This document shows, in pieces, positions 25,942-33,896 of a stretch of DNA of 64,000 bases (position 1 is its first letter; each line of letters begins with the position of its first letter). Origin of the DNA: Porphyromonas sp. COT-239 OH1446 (GTDB lineage Bacteria; Bacteroidota; Bacteroidia; Bacteroidales; Porphyromonadaceae); NCBI RefSeq assembly GCF_000768875.1, contig NZ_JRAO01000003.1, positions 57,459-121,458 on the forward strand. Direction: 5' to 3'. Position numbers and translations under genes: made by a program. The notes beneath the pieces are model-generated. The model worked only from the letters and a program-made list of their open reading frames with translations. It did no database searches and had not been told where the DNA came from.

Positions 25942-26888
25942 TCACCCTGGCTTCGATACTTCTAGTCGCATGGCTACTCGATCGCCTCCTGGGCGATCCA
26001 AACTCCTGGCATCCGATCGTTGGGATGGGGAGATTAATTGGCTGGGGGGAGAAGAGGCTCAATCGAGGACGGCTTCGTGGACTCAAGGGAGGGCTCTATA
26101 ATGGCAGCTTGGTCGTCGCCTCTTTCATCTTCTTAAGGCTACTCTTCGATAAGATCCTTCCTCAAACTGAGAGCCTCCTCGGGACGTGGGGATATGAGGT
26201 CCTTGTTTGGTCGCTAGAGGTTGTGGGAGTCTTCCTCATGCTCTCGGGGACAACGCTCGTCCGAGAAGTCAAGGCTGTCTTCCTTGCCCTAGAGCAGAGC
26301 CTGGAGGCTGGACGCCGACAAGTCGCTCGGATCGTCGGGCGAGACACTCAGCAGCTCGATACCCAAGAAGTCCGAACGGCTGCCCTAGAGACGCTGAGTG
26401 AAAACTTGAGTGATGGGGTTATCGCCCCCCTCTTTTGGTGGATGCTCCTTGGTCTGCCTGGGATGGTAGCCTACAAGATGATCAATACCCAAGATTCGAT
26501 GATCGGCTACCGTAACCAGCGTTATAAGGCCTATGGCTGCTTCTCGGCCCGACTGGATGACCTAGCCAATTACGTTCCTGCTCGTCTGACGGCTCTGCTC
26601 ATGCTCCTCTCGGCCGGTCGCCTCGATCTCATAGGCTTTGTACTGAGGAATGGACCTCGACACGCTAGCCCCAACTCAGGCTACCCCGAGGCAGCTCTAG
26701 CGGGGATCTTGGGCTGTCGCTTCGGTGGTCCGCACGATTACTTCGGCCAGAGGGTAGACAAACCCTTCATCGGCGAGGAGGATCGTCCACTCGCCTATTC
26801 CGATGCCACTCAATCGATCCGCATCAATCGTCTCAGTGAGGTCCTCATGCTAGTGCTCTCTGTCCTGGGGCACTATGCCCTGAGCTAA
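25938..26888 (+). CDS. cbiB: Adenosylcobinamide-phosphate synthase
   Basis: An inner-membrane enzyme that joins adenosylcobyric acid to aminopropanol phosphate. The 316 residues begin with a membrane helix followed by LDRLLGDPNSWHPIVGMGRLI (14-34), the family signature. ENLSDGVIAPLFWW, YKMINTQDSMIGY and LDDLANYVPARLTA follow, with several membrane helices. It starts inside the cobD stop (ATGA overlap) and closes the operon; a strong terminator follows. CobU, CobS and CobC, needed for the nucleotide loop, are not in this window. Confidence 0.95.
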   Translation: MITLASILLVAWLLDRLLGDPNSWHPIVGMGRLIGWGEKRLNRGRLRGLKGGLYNGSLVVASFIFLRLLFDKILPQTESLLGTWGYEVLVWSLEVVGVFLMLSGTTLVREVKAVFLALEQSLEAGRRQVARIVGRDTQQLDTQEVRTAALETLSENLSDGVIAPLFWWMLLGLPGMVAYKMINTQDSMIGYRNQRYKAYGCFSARLDDLANYVPARLTALLMLLSAGRLDLIGFVLRNGPRHASPNSGYPEAALAGILGCRFGGPHDYFGQRVDKPFIGEEDRPLAYSDATQSIRINRLSEVLMLVLSVLGHYALS

Positions 26889-26938
26889 AGGATGGGTTGC
26901 CCCTGCAACAGACATCTCCCTTGCGACACAGAATAAGA

Positions 26939-26985
26939 AAAAGCAGTGCCTCGGTCAAGAATGATTTGACCGAGGCACTGCTTTT
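26939..26985. terminator. Strong bidirectional terminator after cbiB
   Basis: A perfect 20-bp inverted repeat (AAAAGCAGTGCCTCGGTCAA and its complement) around a 7-base loop, with A4/T4 ends so that either strand ends in U residues. It separates converging genes. Confidence 0.9.
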
Positions 26986-27044
26986 GGCTGAGTATCTCAA
27001 AGACAAGTCCAAGGGACTAAGCTCTCGCTGTCCCTAGGCCGAGA

Positions 27045-27203
27045 CTAAGCCTTTCTCTTGCTGATGAAGATGTGTGCCAAATAACCTAGCACTACAAGTG
27101 CCAAACCTGAACCAAGCAGGAGGTTGTCATCTGAGGGATTGAAACCAGCTATAATTAGGAGAAGGGCTCCTAGCAGGAGTACGCAGATACCGATATACTT
27201 CAT
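27045..27203 (-). CDS. Small two-helix membrane protein
   Basis: A 52-residue open frame on the minus strand, not overlapping any other plausible gene. It encodes MKYIGICVLLLGALLLIIAG, a short polar turn (FNPSDDN), then LLLGSGLALVVLGYLAHIFI and the basic end SKRKA. Two helices in a hairpin with a positive C-terminus is a coherent membrane topology, and codon use matches neighbouring genes. It lies downstream of the ECF sigma gene and before the strong terminator, so it may be in the same unit. Its function is unknown. Confidence 0.7.
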   Translation of the reverse strand: MKYIGICVLLLGALLLIIAGFNPSDDNLLLGSGLALVVLGYLAHIFISKRKA

Positions 27204-27284
27204 TGCGGCTAGAGTTTTGAGAATGTTTGTACTTTACTTACCGAACACAAAGAACGCAATAATTCCCCACATAGGGAAATCTTT

Positions 27285-27304
27285 AGAGGGCTTTTTCGCC
27301 CTCT
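27285..27304 (-). terminator. Short hairpin after the ECF sigma gene
   Basis: A 7-bp stem, AGAGGGC with GCCCTCT, around a T-rich loop, directly after the sigma stop. There is no T run after it on the minus strand, so termination may be partial and allow read-through to the small membrane protein. Confidence 0.35.
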
Positions 27305-27309
27305 GAGGG

Positions 27310-27816
27310 CTAGCCCCTCAGATCCTTGAGCTTCTTCTGTAGCTCCTGACGGGCAAAGAAGATACGGCTCTTGACCGTACCGAGGGGGATGTTGAGCGTC
27401 TCGGCAATCTCATGATACTTGTAGCCAGCGACAAACATCGAGAAGGGTTCTTTGAGCAGAGGGCTCAGCTCGGCAATAGCCTTCGTGATCTCCTTAATAT
27501 CCATCGAACCTTCGGGGGTGCTCTCCCCACCTTCGCTCAAGAGAGGCACATTGTAGGCATCCACATTGCTATCTATGACGCTCTGCGAACGGACGATCTT
27601 ATGGTAGTTATTGATAAAGATATTGCGCATGATCGTCAGCACCCAACCCTTGAAATTGACGTTGTCTACGAACTTCTCTCTATTCTTCAGTACCTTGAGA
27701 GTGGTATCCTGCATCAGATCCTCGGCATCGGCTTCGTCGGCAGTGAGTGTGCGGGCGAAGTTCTTCATATAGTCTTGCATACCAAGTAGCTTCTCCTGAA
27801 ATTGGGCTGCAGTCAT
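27310..27816 (-). CDS. ECF-type RNA polymerase sigma factor
   Basis: A group 4 sigma-70 family factor of 168 residues. Region 2 runs about 15-85, with TADEADAEDLMQDTTLKVLKN (core binding) and NFKGWVLTIMRNIFINNYHK. Region 4 is about 110-165, with LLKEPFSMFVAGYKYHEIAE followed by LNIPLGTVKSRIFFARQEL, the -35-recognising helix-turn-helix. I placed the start at MTAAQFQEKL; upstream in-frame residues look random. No anti-sigma gene is adjacent, which is common for the constitutively made class in this phylum. A near-consensus -7 box (TACCTTCG) lies at about 27876-27883. Its regulon is unknown. Confidence 0.88.
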   Translation of the reverse strand: MTAAQFQEKLLGMQDYMKNFARTLTADEADAEDLMQDTTLKVLKNREKFVDNVNFKGWVLTIMRNIFINNYHKIVRSQSVIDSNVDAYNVPLLSEGGESTPEGSMDIKEITKAIAELSPLLKEPFSMFVAGYKYHEIAETLNIPLGTVKSRIFFARQELQKKLKDLRG

Positions 27817-27918
27817 TGTCTTATCTATTTGATGATTTATACTTATTTGCTGGGGCAGTCTAGACTGCCTCGACACGAAGGTAGTTATAATGCCTAGGAT
27901 GTTCGATAGACAGCATCA

Positions 27919-27936
27919 CTCTATCTATAGATAGAG
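27919..27936. promoter_or_regulatory. Perfect 18-base palindrome upstream of the sigma gene
   Basis: CTCTATCTATAGATAGAG is fully symmetric. It lies 15 bases past the rlmI stop and about 100 bases before the sigma start, just upstream of a near-consensus -7 box. It could be an operator for a dimeric regulator or a cruciform terminator for rlmI. Confidence 0.4.
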
Positions 27937-27950
27937 GCTATACAGAGCGA

Positions 27951-29183
27951 TCAATCCACCTGTAAGACTAGGCCCTTGAGGTATTCGCCCTCAGGGTGAT
28001 AGATGCTTACGGGATGATCTACGGGTTGGGTCAACTGATGCAGGATGCGTACATGACGCCCCGAGGCAGCTGCAGCGGTGAAGACAGCGAGGCGAAACTC
28101 CTCCCTAGAAACGGCCTGCGAACAGCTGAAGGTGAAGATCAGACCACCTCGTGCCACCTTGCGAAAGGCTTGTGTATTGATCTTTCGATAGCCAATGAGG
28201 GCATTCTTGAGCACCTTGCGATGCTTGGCAAAGGCGGGAGGATCGAGGATGATTAGGTCATACTCCTGCTCCGGCATCTGGTCAAGGAAGGCAAAGGCGT
28301 CTTGTGTGATCGAACGATGACGAGGGCACTGCTCACCGAAGTTGAGCCTTACATGCTGATCAACCAGATACATGGCCTTGGCCGAACTATCCAGCGAATC
28401 AACCCGCTCTGCCCCACCCCGCAGAGCATAGAGAGAGAAGCCCCCCGTATAACAGAAAGCATTGAGTACCCTCCGGCCTGCGGCATAATGCTCCACAAGA
28501 TAGCGATTGTCTCGCTGATCAATGAAGAAGCCAGTCTTCTGCCCCCTAATCCAGTCAGGGATGAAGCGAATACCCTGCTCCCAAATAGGCTCATTCTCTG
28601 TATGCCCAATGAGGAAACCATCCTCACTAAGCTCTCTCTCTAAACGAGTGGGCAGCGTGCCCTCACTCTTGTAATAGACAGCCTCTAGAGCTGGGGCAAG
28701 CTCTAGAGGCTGAGCATAGACCTCCATGAGAGCTTGAGCGATCTCGTGCCGAGCATGGTGCATCCCGAGACTATGGGCCTGCACCACAGCTGTAGAGCCG
28801 TAAATATCAACGATGAGCCCAGGCAAGCTATCCCCCTCACCATGCACTAGTCGGTAGACATCGTTGCGCTCTGCCTCGGCAGCCTGGGGACGAATAAGGC
28901 CTGCTGCATGGCGCACATGTAGGGCACTAAGCAGGCGTTCCCGCCAGTAGTCCTCGGTGATGGGCTCGAGAGAACCGAAGCGAAGCATACGGATAGCTAT
29001 GCTTCCCCCACCATAGTGCCCAACGCCGAGCTCTCGACCCTGGCTGCTGAGGATGTTTACTAGAGCTCCATCGTAAACCTCCCCCTCTACGGAGGCAATA
29101 GCTCCAGAGAAGATCCAGGGATGGAAGCGAAGCAAAGACTCCTCCTTGCGTGGAAGTAGCCTGATAGTAGGATATGCGTTCAT
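27951..29183 (-). CDS. Class I SAM-dependent rRNA methyltransferase (RlmI/RlmK family)
   Basis: Methylates cytosine C5 or guanine in 23S rRNA with S-adenosylmethionine. Residues 1-75 are a PUA domain (FHPWIFSGAIASVEG). The catalytic Rossmann domain follows, with GFFIDQRDNR, VLNAFCYTGGFSLYALRGGA (SAM loop) and LIILDPPAFAKHR, the NPPY-like motif. The length of 410 is close to RlmI. It starts within the last codons of the exonuclease gene (4-base overlap), so the two are coupled. The precise target base is not determinable here. Confidence 0.9.
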   Translation of the reverse strand: MNAYPTIRLLPRKEESLLRFHPWIFSGAIASVEGEVYDGALVNILSSQGRELGVGHYGGGSIAIRMLRFGSLEPITEDYWRERLLSALHVRHAAGLIRPQAAEAERNDVYRLVHGEGDSLPGLIVDIYGSTAVVQAHSLGMHHARHEIAQALMEVYAQPLELAPALEAVYYKSEGTLPTRLERELSEDGFLIGHTENEPIWEQGIRFIPDWIRGQKTGFFIDQRDNRYLVEHYAAGRRVLNAFCYTGGFSLYALRGGAERVDSLDSSAKAMYLVDQHVRLNFGEQCPRHRSITQDAFAFLDQMPEQEYDLIILDPPAFAKHRKVLKNALIGYRKINTQAFRKVARGGLIFTFSCSQAVSREEFRLAVFTAAAASGRHVRILHQLTQPVDHPVSIYHPEGEYLKGLVLQVD

Positions 29184-29806
29184 AAGAGAGCGTAATGAAT
29201 GGGATTGGGATAAGGGAGCTCAATGAGACGGTTGTAGATCTGTAGTGAGGCCCAGGCATCTAGGGCGGCATACATCTGCTGGGCGGGGGAGAGTTGAGCG
29301 GCCTCCCAATTGCTCATGCGCTGCGACTTGCTCAGATAGCCCGAGCAAACGATGGCGTAGATCTTCTGTAGGCCCTGCTCACGAATACCAAAACCTGGGC
29401 AGAGCCTCTGTAGCTCAACGAAGCCAGCTGGCTCGAAGGGGCTCAGCCGCTTGAGCGAGGAGAGGTCATCCTTGAGGCTCAGACCGACCTTGAAGAGGTA
29501 TGGATCTTGTAGGAGCTTGATGAGCTCGGGGTGCAGCCCAATCTTGTTGAGGCGGAAGAGGAAGCAATGCTCATCCGTCGAGAGTTGTAGCAGCGACACC
29601 TCGTAACGTTTATGTGCTGAGAAGGAGGGGCGTGTCTCCGTATCGATCCCAATAGCCTCGGACTGCTTGAGCTGCTGCACAGCCTTGCGCACATCGCTCT
29701 TGCGCTCGACCAGGTGGATCTCTCCTGGGAAGAAGATACGCTCGAGCTTACTCAGCTCCTCCCCCGAGATCGTGGAGGCAAAGGAGGTGCGCAGAAGCTC
29801 TCGCAT
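29180..29806 (-). CDS. 3'-5' exonuclease, DEDD (RNase D-like) family
   Basis: A 208-residue stand-alone DEDD exonuclease domain, with no HRDC domain, that should degrade RNA or DNA from the 3' end using two metal ions. Motif I is AIGIDTETRP, motif II lies around LFKVGLSLKDDLSSL, and motif III is QMYAALDAWASLQIY (DEDDy type, with Tyr four residues before Asp). The start at MRELLRTSFAS falls one base after the DUF5063 stop; longer in-frame starts would overlap that gene. It forms an operon with DUF5063 and rlmI, an arrangement I associate with Bacteroidales. Confidence 0.88.
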   Translation of the reverse strand: MRELLRTSFASTISGEELSKLERIFFPGEIHLVERKSDVRKAVQQLKQSEAIGIDTETRPSFSAHKRYEVSLLQLSTDEHCFLFRLNKIGLHPELIKLLQDPYLFKVGLSLKDDLSSLKRLSPFEPAGFVELQRLCPGFGIREQGLQKIYAIVCSGYLSKSQRMSNWEAAQLSPAQQMYAALDAWASLQIYNRLIELPYPNPIHYALL

Positions 29807-29807
29807 C

Positions 29808-30371
29808 TTAGTCCTCCTGGTAGGCGTCCTCTTCTGCGTCGTCATGTTCGGATTGATATTGTACATAAAGTCTGTGCATAGCCATTTGGGCTGTGAGGAG
29901 CTGCTCGCCCCAATACTCTCTGAAGAGGGCCAGGCAGCGACCGATCGCTGCGGGCAGGGCCAATTCGTTGCGCTCCTTGACAATACCCAGCAGATTGCCC
30001 ACGTGCTGGTAGACGTCGGCGAGGCACTCGGAGATGAAGCTCAGCGTTGGGGTCTGCTCGCCCTGAGCATCCTCTGCGCTCAGGCGCAGGAAGGTGTCCT
30101 GCTCACCGAGCACATCGGCCAAAGCCCCACGCACACGCTCGTAGCCATATTCGGTAATGTATTCCTCTATATAATCTTCCTCTGGGCTGTAGAGATATTC
30201 GGGCAGGCGCATTGTCTGCAAATACAGTCGTGGGAGGATCTGTAGCAGTCCTAGCACGAGCTCTCTAGCCTCTGTAGGTGTCTCGACGAGCGTGGCAAAC
30301 TCTACTCCTACGGCAGTAAAGTCTATCAGCTCAGGTGAGTAGATATTGTATACTGGTGAATTTGTATTCAT
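29808..30371 (-). CDS. DUF5063 family protein
   Basis: A 187-residue acidic, all-helical cytoplasmic protein of the DUF5063 family; the function is unknown. Marks are VEFATLVE near the N-terminus, ILPRLYLQTMRLPE, the acidic EEDYIEEYITEYGYE, ISECLADVYQHVGNLLGIV, and a C-terminal stretch of Glu/Asp. It leads the exonuclease-rlmI unit, which suggests an RNA-related role by association only. The -7 box lies only about 7 bases before the ATG, so its mRNA may be nearly leaderless. Confidence 0.85.
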   Translation of the reverse strand: MNTNSPVYNIYSPELIDFTAVGVEFATLVETPTEARELVLGLLQILPRLYLQTMRLPEYLYSPEEDYIEEYITEYGYERVRGALADVLGEQDTFLRLSAEDAQGEQTPTLSFISECLADVYQHVGNLLGIVKERNELALPAAIGRCLALFREYWGEQLLTAQMAMHRLYVQYQSEHDDAEEDAYQED

Positions 30372-30377
30372 AGGCTA

Positions 30378-30385
30378 CAAAGGTA
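30378..30385 (-). promoter_or_regulatory. -7 box (TACCTTTG) touching the DUF5063 start
   Basis: An exact TAnnTTTG whose inner edge is 7 bases from the start codon. With transcription starting 5-8 bases downstream of the box, the leader would be almost absent. Confidence 0.5.
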
Positions 30386-30541
30386 CTACATCTCGAGCAG
30401 GCAGCATGAACTCTAGCGATAGATCTTCGCTCTACCGCTCATCGAGGTTCGCCCTCGATAGGCCTTCGATTGAGCTCTCAATAGGGTCGAGCCCGAGCCC
30501 TCATCTAGCCTCTCTCCCAAGCTCTCGATAGCATCGAGACT

Positions 30542-30633
30542 GAGACTCAAATAGGATCACAACAGAGACTCAGATAGGATCTCCATCGAGGTATAAGTAG
30601 GATCGCAACAGAGGTATAAGTAGGAGCAAAAAA
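30542..30633 (+). repeat. 23-bp tandem repeat array, locus C
   Basis: Four units of exactly 23 bases start at 30542, 30565, 30588 and 30611. They begin GAGACTCAAATAGGATC, GAGACTCAGATAGGATC, GAGGTATAAGTAGGATC and GAGGTATAAGTAGGAGC. A much weaker copy is visible at 30472-30494, 70 bases upstream. The last unit runs into an A6 tract, as in locus A. It lies between the divergent DUF5063 and ftsE genes. I see no gene in the gap (543 bases). Confidence 0.85.
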
Positions 30634-30656
30634 GGACATTCAGTTAAGTCTATGGG

Positions 30657-30700
30657 ATACATAAGTAGCAGCAAAAAATCTTGTAAGTTAGCAGACTACA
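30657..30700 (+). repeat. Single copy of the A/T-rich element, locus C
   Basis: GCAAAAAATCTTGTAAGTTA followed by GCAGACTAC matches the 45-bp element of locus A (GCGAAAAATCTTATAAGTTA). It lies 24 bases past the 23-bp array, on the same strand and in the same order. Confidence 0.65.
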
Positions 30701-30859
30701 GAGAGACGACTGGCAGCTCCAAGAGAGAGCTCGATGGAGTATCATCTATCGAAAAATGGACCTTAGGAGGGGATAGGCAGAGTCGCTCCGTACGAGATCT
30801 ATGCCCTATACAGCAACTCTGCACAGAGCATTTGCAGAAGAAGTGTGGGGCTAATTGAT

Positions 30860-30867
30860 TATATTTG
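30860..30867 (+). promoter_or_regulatory. -7 box (TATATTTG) for ftsE-lysC-menA
   Basis: An exact TAnnTTTG 48 bases before ftsE, with TTTG at 30831-30834 as a possible -33 element, although the 25-base spacing is longer than usual. Confidence 0.5.
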
Positions 30868-30914
30868 TGCGGCAAAGGGATTAGCAAGAAGTTCACTAAA
30901 GACTATACAACAAG

Positions 30915-31610
30915 ATGGCCAACATCAAGACAATACTCGAGTTTGACCGAGCCCAAATATCTAGGCAGGAGCATATCCTATTCGATAACTTCAGCCTTGC
31001 GATCCAAGAGGGGGAGTTCGTCTATCTAGTCGGGCCAATAGGTTCGGGCAAGAGCACGTTGCTCAAGAGCATCTACGCTGAGTTGCCCATCAAGCGGGGG
31101 AGCATCCGCCTCTTCGGCCAGGAGCTCAAGGATATTAAGCCTCACCGGTTACCCGAGCTGAGGCGACAAATTGGGATCGTCTTCCAAGATTTCGAACTGC
31201 TTGCCCGAATGACCATTTGGGAGAACCTCGACATCGTCCTGCGTGCCTGGGGCGAGAACAATCGCATTACCCGTAACGAACGCATCAAAAGAGCCCTCAC
31301 AGAGGTCGGTTTAGAAAATAAAGGCTACAAATATCCGCACCAGCTCTCGGGCGGTGAGCAGCAGCGTGTGGGCATCGCTCGAGCTCTGCTGGGAAATCCT
31401 AAGCTCATCCTAGCCGACGAACCTACGGGCAACCTAGACCTGGAGAGTGGCCTCGCCATCACACGCCTACTGCACGAGCTGAGCCGTACCAAGGGCACGG
31501 CCGTGCTGATGGTTACCCACAATACCGTACTGCTACGAGAGCTCCCTGCTCGACAAATCAACCTGTACCCGACAGACTTCTCTGACGACTCTCTCGGAGC
31601 AAACGACTAG
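30915..31610 (+). CDS. ftsE: Cell division ATP-binding protein FtsE
   Basis: The ABC ATPase of the FtsEX complex, which in other bacteria activates septal peptidoglycan hydrolases. The 231 residues show Walker A GPIGSGKST (40-48), Q-loop IGIVFQDFELL, signature LSGGEQQR, and Walker B LILADEPTGNLD. The FQDFELL Q-loop and overall length favour FtsE over LolD. No ftsX gene is adjacent here, which is usual in Bacteroidetes where the two genes are often apart. LolD-type lipoprotein export remains a weaker alternative. Confidence 0.88.
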   Translation: MANIKTILEFDRAQISRQEHILFDNFSLAIQEGEFVYLVGPIGSGKSTLLKSIYAELPIKRGSIRLFGQELKDIKPHRLPELRRQIGIVFQDFELLARMTIWENLDIVLRAWGENNRITRNERIKRALTEVGLENKGYKYPHQLSGGEQQRVGIARALLGNPKLILADEPTGNLDLESGLAITRLLHELSRTKGTAVLMVTHNTVLLRELPARQINLYPTDFSDDSLGAND

Positions 31611-31620
31611 GCGATCTTTT

Positions 31621-32997
31621 GTGCTAAAGCATCCATTTACATCCAATAGTACTGCATTGAAAATAATGAAGTTCGGAGGCACTTCCGTTGCCTCAGCACC
31701 TCGCATCCGCCATGTAGCGGATCTGATTACAGCCACAGACGAACCCAAGATCGTGGTTCTCTCGGCCATGGCCGGGACAACGAATACCTTAGTCGAGATC
31801 AGCCGCCAGCTCGTGGAGCGTCATCGACACGAGGCCCTCATCCTATTGACCAAGCTCAAGCGCAAGTACGAGCAGGAGACCCAGGCCCTCTTCCCCAATC
31901 CTCAGAGCTACGACAAGGCTTGGACTTTGGTCAACGAAACTTTCTTCTTCCTCGAGCAACTCTGCTACCAAGAGAGCTTCACCCTCTATGATGAAAAGAA
32001 AATCCTCGCCCGAGGAGAGCTCCTAAGCACAGCGATGATGCTCCGCCATCTCGAAGACAGAGGGATCAAGACCGCAGGCCTCCCAGCCCTAGAGTATATG
32101 CGCACGGATAAGAATGCCGAGCCTGACCTGGAGTACATCGAGATGCATCTGAGGCAGATACTCTCCCGATGTCCCAGCGATGTCAATCTCTTCATCACCG
32201 AAGGGTACATCTGTCGCAATGCCTTCGGAGACATCGACAACTTACAGCGTGGGGGGAGCGATTATACTGCCTCCCTGGTCGGAGCAGCTCTCAGAGCAGA
32301 CGAGATACAAATATGGACAGATATCGACGGGATGCACAACAATGACCCTCGAGTAGTCGAGGCTACCGAACCTGTGCGCCGACTTCACTTTGAGGAGGCT
32401 GCCGAGCTGGCCTACTTCGGAGCGAAAATCCTACATCCAACCTGCATCCAACCGGCCAAGGCTCGCAGCATCCCCGTACGCCTGCTCAACACTCTAGTCC
32501 CCGAAGCTCCAGGCACCTTGATCTCGACCGATACAGACAAAGATCTGATCAAGGCCGTTGCCGCCAAGGATGACCTAACGATGATCCGAGTACGCAGCTC
32601 TCACCAACTCTCAGCTTGGAGCTTCGCCAGCAAGGTCTTCGCCGTCTTCGAGCATCTGCGCATACCAATTGACATGATTGCCTCGACAGAGCAGTCCATC
32701 TCGCTGACGATCGAGACCAGCCGCCTCGTCCCTGAGCTGGAGGAGGAGCTAGAGCAGCTCGGGACTCTCGAGATCGAGCGCGGGATGACCATCGTCTGCA
32801 TCGTCGGCGACCTAGAGTCTGAAAATATCGGCTTCGAAGCTCAGATCCTAGAGGCTCTACGAGAAGTACCCATTTGGATGATCTCCTACGGGGGGAGCGA
32901 CTACAACGTCTCCGTCCTCGTCGAGGCCTGCAACAAGCGGACTGCTCTCAAAGCCCTGAGCGACCACCTCTTCATCCGTCGTTCCTCTCAGGCATGA
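31621..32997 (+). CDS. lysC: Aspartate kinase (monofunctional)
   Basis: Phosphorylates aspartate at the head of the lysine, threonine, methionine and diaminopimelate pathways. The 458-residue protein starts with the kinase core (LKIMKFGGTSV at 13-23), has GYICRNAFGDIDNLQRGGSD with the catalytic region, and ends in two ACT domains (about 310-455: MIRVRSSHQLSAWSF, VCIVGDL, MISYGGSDYNVSVLV). The GTG start 10 bases after ftsE keeps the first beta strand; the ATG at 31666 would begin inside it (MKFGG), so I keep the GTG with moderate certainty. It overlaps menA by 4 bases. Confidence 0.93.
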   Translation: MLKHPFTSNSTALKIMKFGGTSVASAPRIRHVADLITATDEPKIVVLSAMAGTTNTLVEISRQLVERHRHEALILLTKLKRKYEQETQALFPNPQSYDKAWTLVNETFFFLEQLCYQESFTLYDEKKILARGELLSTAMMLRHLEDRGIKTAGLPALEYMRTDKNAEPDLEYIEMHLRQILSRCPSDVNLFITEGYICRNAFGDIDNLQRGGSDYTASLVGAALRADEIQIWTDIDGMHNNDPRVVEATEPVRRLHFEEAAELAYFGAKILHPTCIQPAKARSIPVRLLNTLVPEAPGTLISTDTDKDLIKAVAAKDDLTMIRVRSSHQLSAWSFASKVFAVFEHLRIPIDMIASTEQSISLTIETSRLVPELEEELEQLGTLEIERGMTIVCIVGDLESENIGFEAQILEALREVPIWMISYGGSDYNVSVLVEACNKRTALKALSDHLFIRRSSQA

Positions 32998-33893
32998 CAA
33001 CTACGAGGCCAATCTCAAAAGCCAGGCTATGGCTGGGTCTGCTACGCCCTCGGACGCTCTTCTCGTCGCTGAGTGCAGTCCTTGTGGCTATATTCTATGC
33101 GGCCCGCTCGGGTATGCCTCCAGTGCTGGAGAGCTGCCTCCTCATAGGTGTGGCTCTAGGGGCACAGATCTCGAGCAATATAGCCAATGACCTCATCGAC
33201 TTCAAGAGAGGGGCGGACACGCTCGAGCGCAAAGGGCCGCTGAGGCCGCTGAGCCGAGGGATGCTCTCCGAGAGAGCGGTGAGGCGAATGCTTCTCCTCT
33301 TCCTTGGGCTCACCCTTGCCCTCGGGCTGTGGCTCATAGCCCTGAGCTCGTGGTGGTTGCTGACGGTGGCTTTAGTCGTACTCTTGGGTGTCTTCGCTTA
33401 TTCAGGGGCTGGCATCTCGCTAGCCTATAGGGGGCTAGGTGATGTGGCCGTCCTCATCTTCTTCGGCATCGTACCTGTAGTCGTTGGCTACTACATCCTC
33501 GAGGGGACGATCCTGGACAGTACCCTCTGGCATCTAGCCTTTGCGATCGGCCTCTCCAATGTCAATATCCTCGTTGTCAATAACTACCGAGACTATGCCG
33601 AGGATGCCCAGGTGGGCAAGCGCACCCTGGTGGTCATGATGGGCAGAGACTTCGCCCCGAGGCTCTACCTGAGCTGTGGAATGCTCTCGATGGGGCTACT
33701 CTACCCAATCTATTCGGCCTGGGCTATGCCCCTGCTGCTGGGCTATGTCCTCCTCTTCTCTAGCACCTACCGCTCACTCCAAAATAACGAAGGCGAGCAG
33801 CTCAACCGAACGCTCGCCCAAACAGCCCGCAATGCCTTTGCCCTCTCGATCATGATCGGGCTGATGCTCCTAATCCGGTCTCTATCCGCCTAA
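32994..33893 (+). CDS. menA: 1,4-dihydroxy-2-naphthoate polyprenyltransferase
   Basis: Prenylates 1,4-dihydroxy-2-naphthoate in the membrane to give demethylmenaquinone. The 299-residue UbiA-family protein has the first Asp-rich motif NDLIDFKRGADT (65-76), with GPLRPLSRG after it, and the second in NNYRDYAEDAQVGKRTL. About eight or nine hydrophobic segments are visible. The start overlaps the lysC stop (ATGA), which fixes it. No other menaquinone genes are in the window. Fits anaerobic respiration with fumarate, as expected of the group. Confidence 0.93.
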   Translation: MTTTRPISKARLWLGLLRPRTLFSSLSAVLVAIFYAARSGMPPVLESCLLIGVALGAQISSNIANDLIDFKRGADTLERKGPLRPLSRGMLSERAVRRMLLLFLGLTLALGLWLIALSSWWLLTVALVVLLGVFAYSGAGISLAYRGLGDVAVLIFFGIVPVVVGYYILEGTILDSTLWHLAFAIGLSNVNILVVNNYRDYAEDAQVGKRTLVVMMGRDFAPRLYLSCGMLSMGLLYPIYSAWAMPLLLGYVLLFSSTYRSLQNNEGEQLNRTLAQTARNAFALSIMIGLMLLIRSLSA

Positions 33894-33896
33894 AGT

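Noticed and set aside
27124-27306. Plus-strand gene in the gap before the sigma gene
   Set aside because: The minus-strand small membrane protein in the same place has a coherent topology; this one has none.
29667-30245. 192-residue frame opposite the exonuclease and DUF5063
   Set aside because: It crosses two real genes on the other strand and lacks a promoter.
30652-30858. Gene for a 68-residue protein before ftsE
   Set aside because: It begins in the A/T-rich repeat element and has no plausible protein character.
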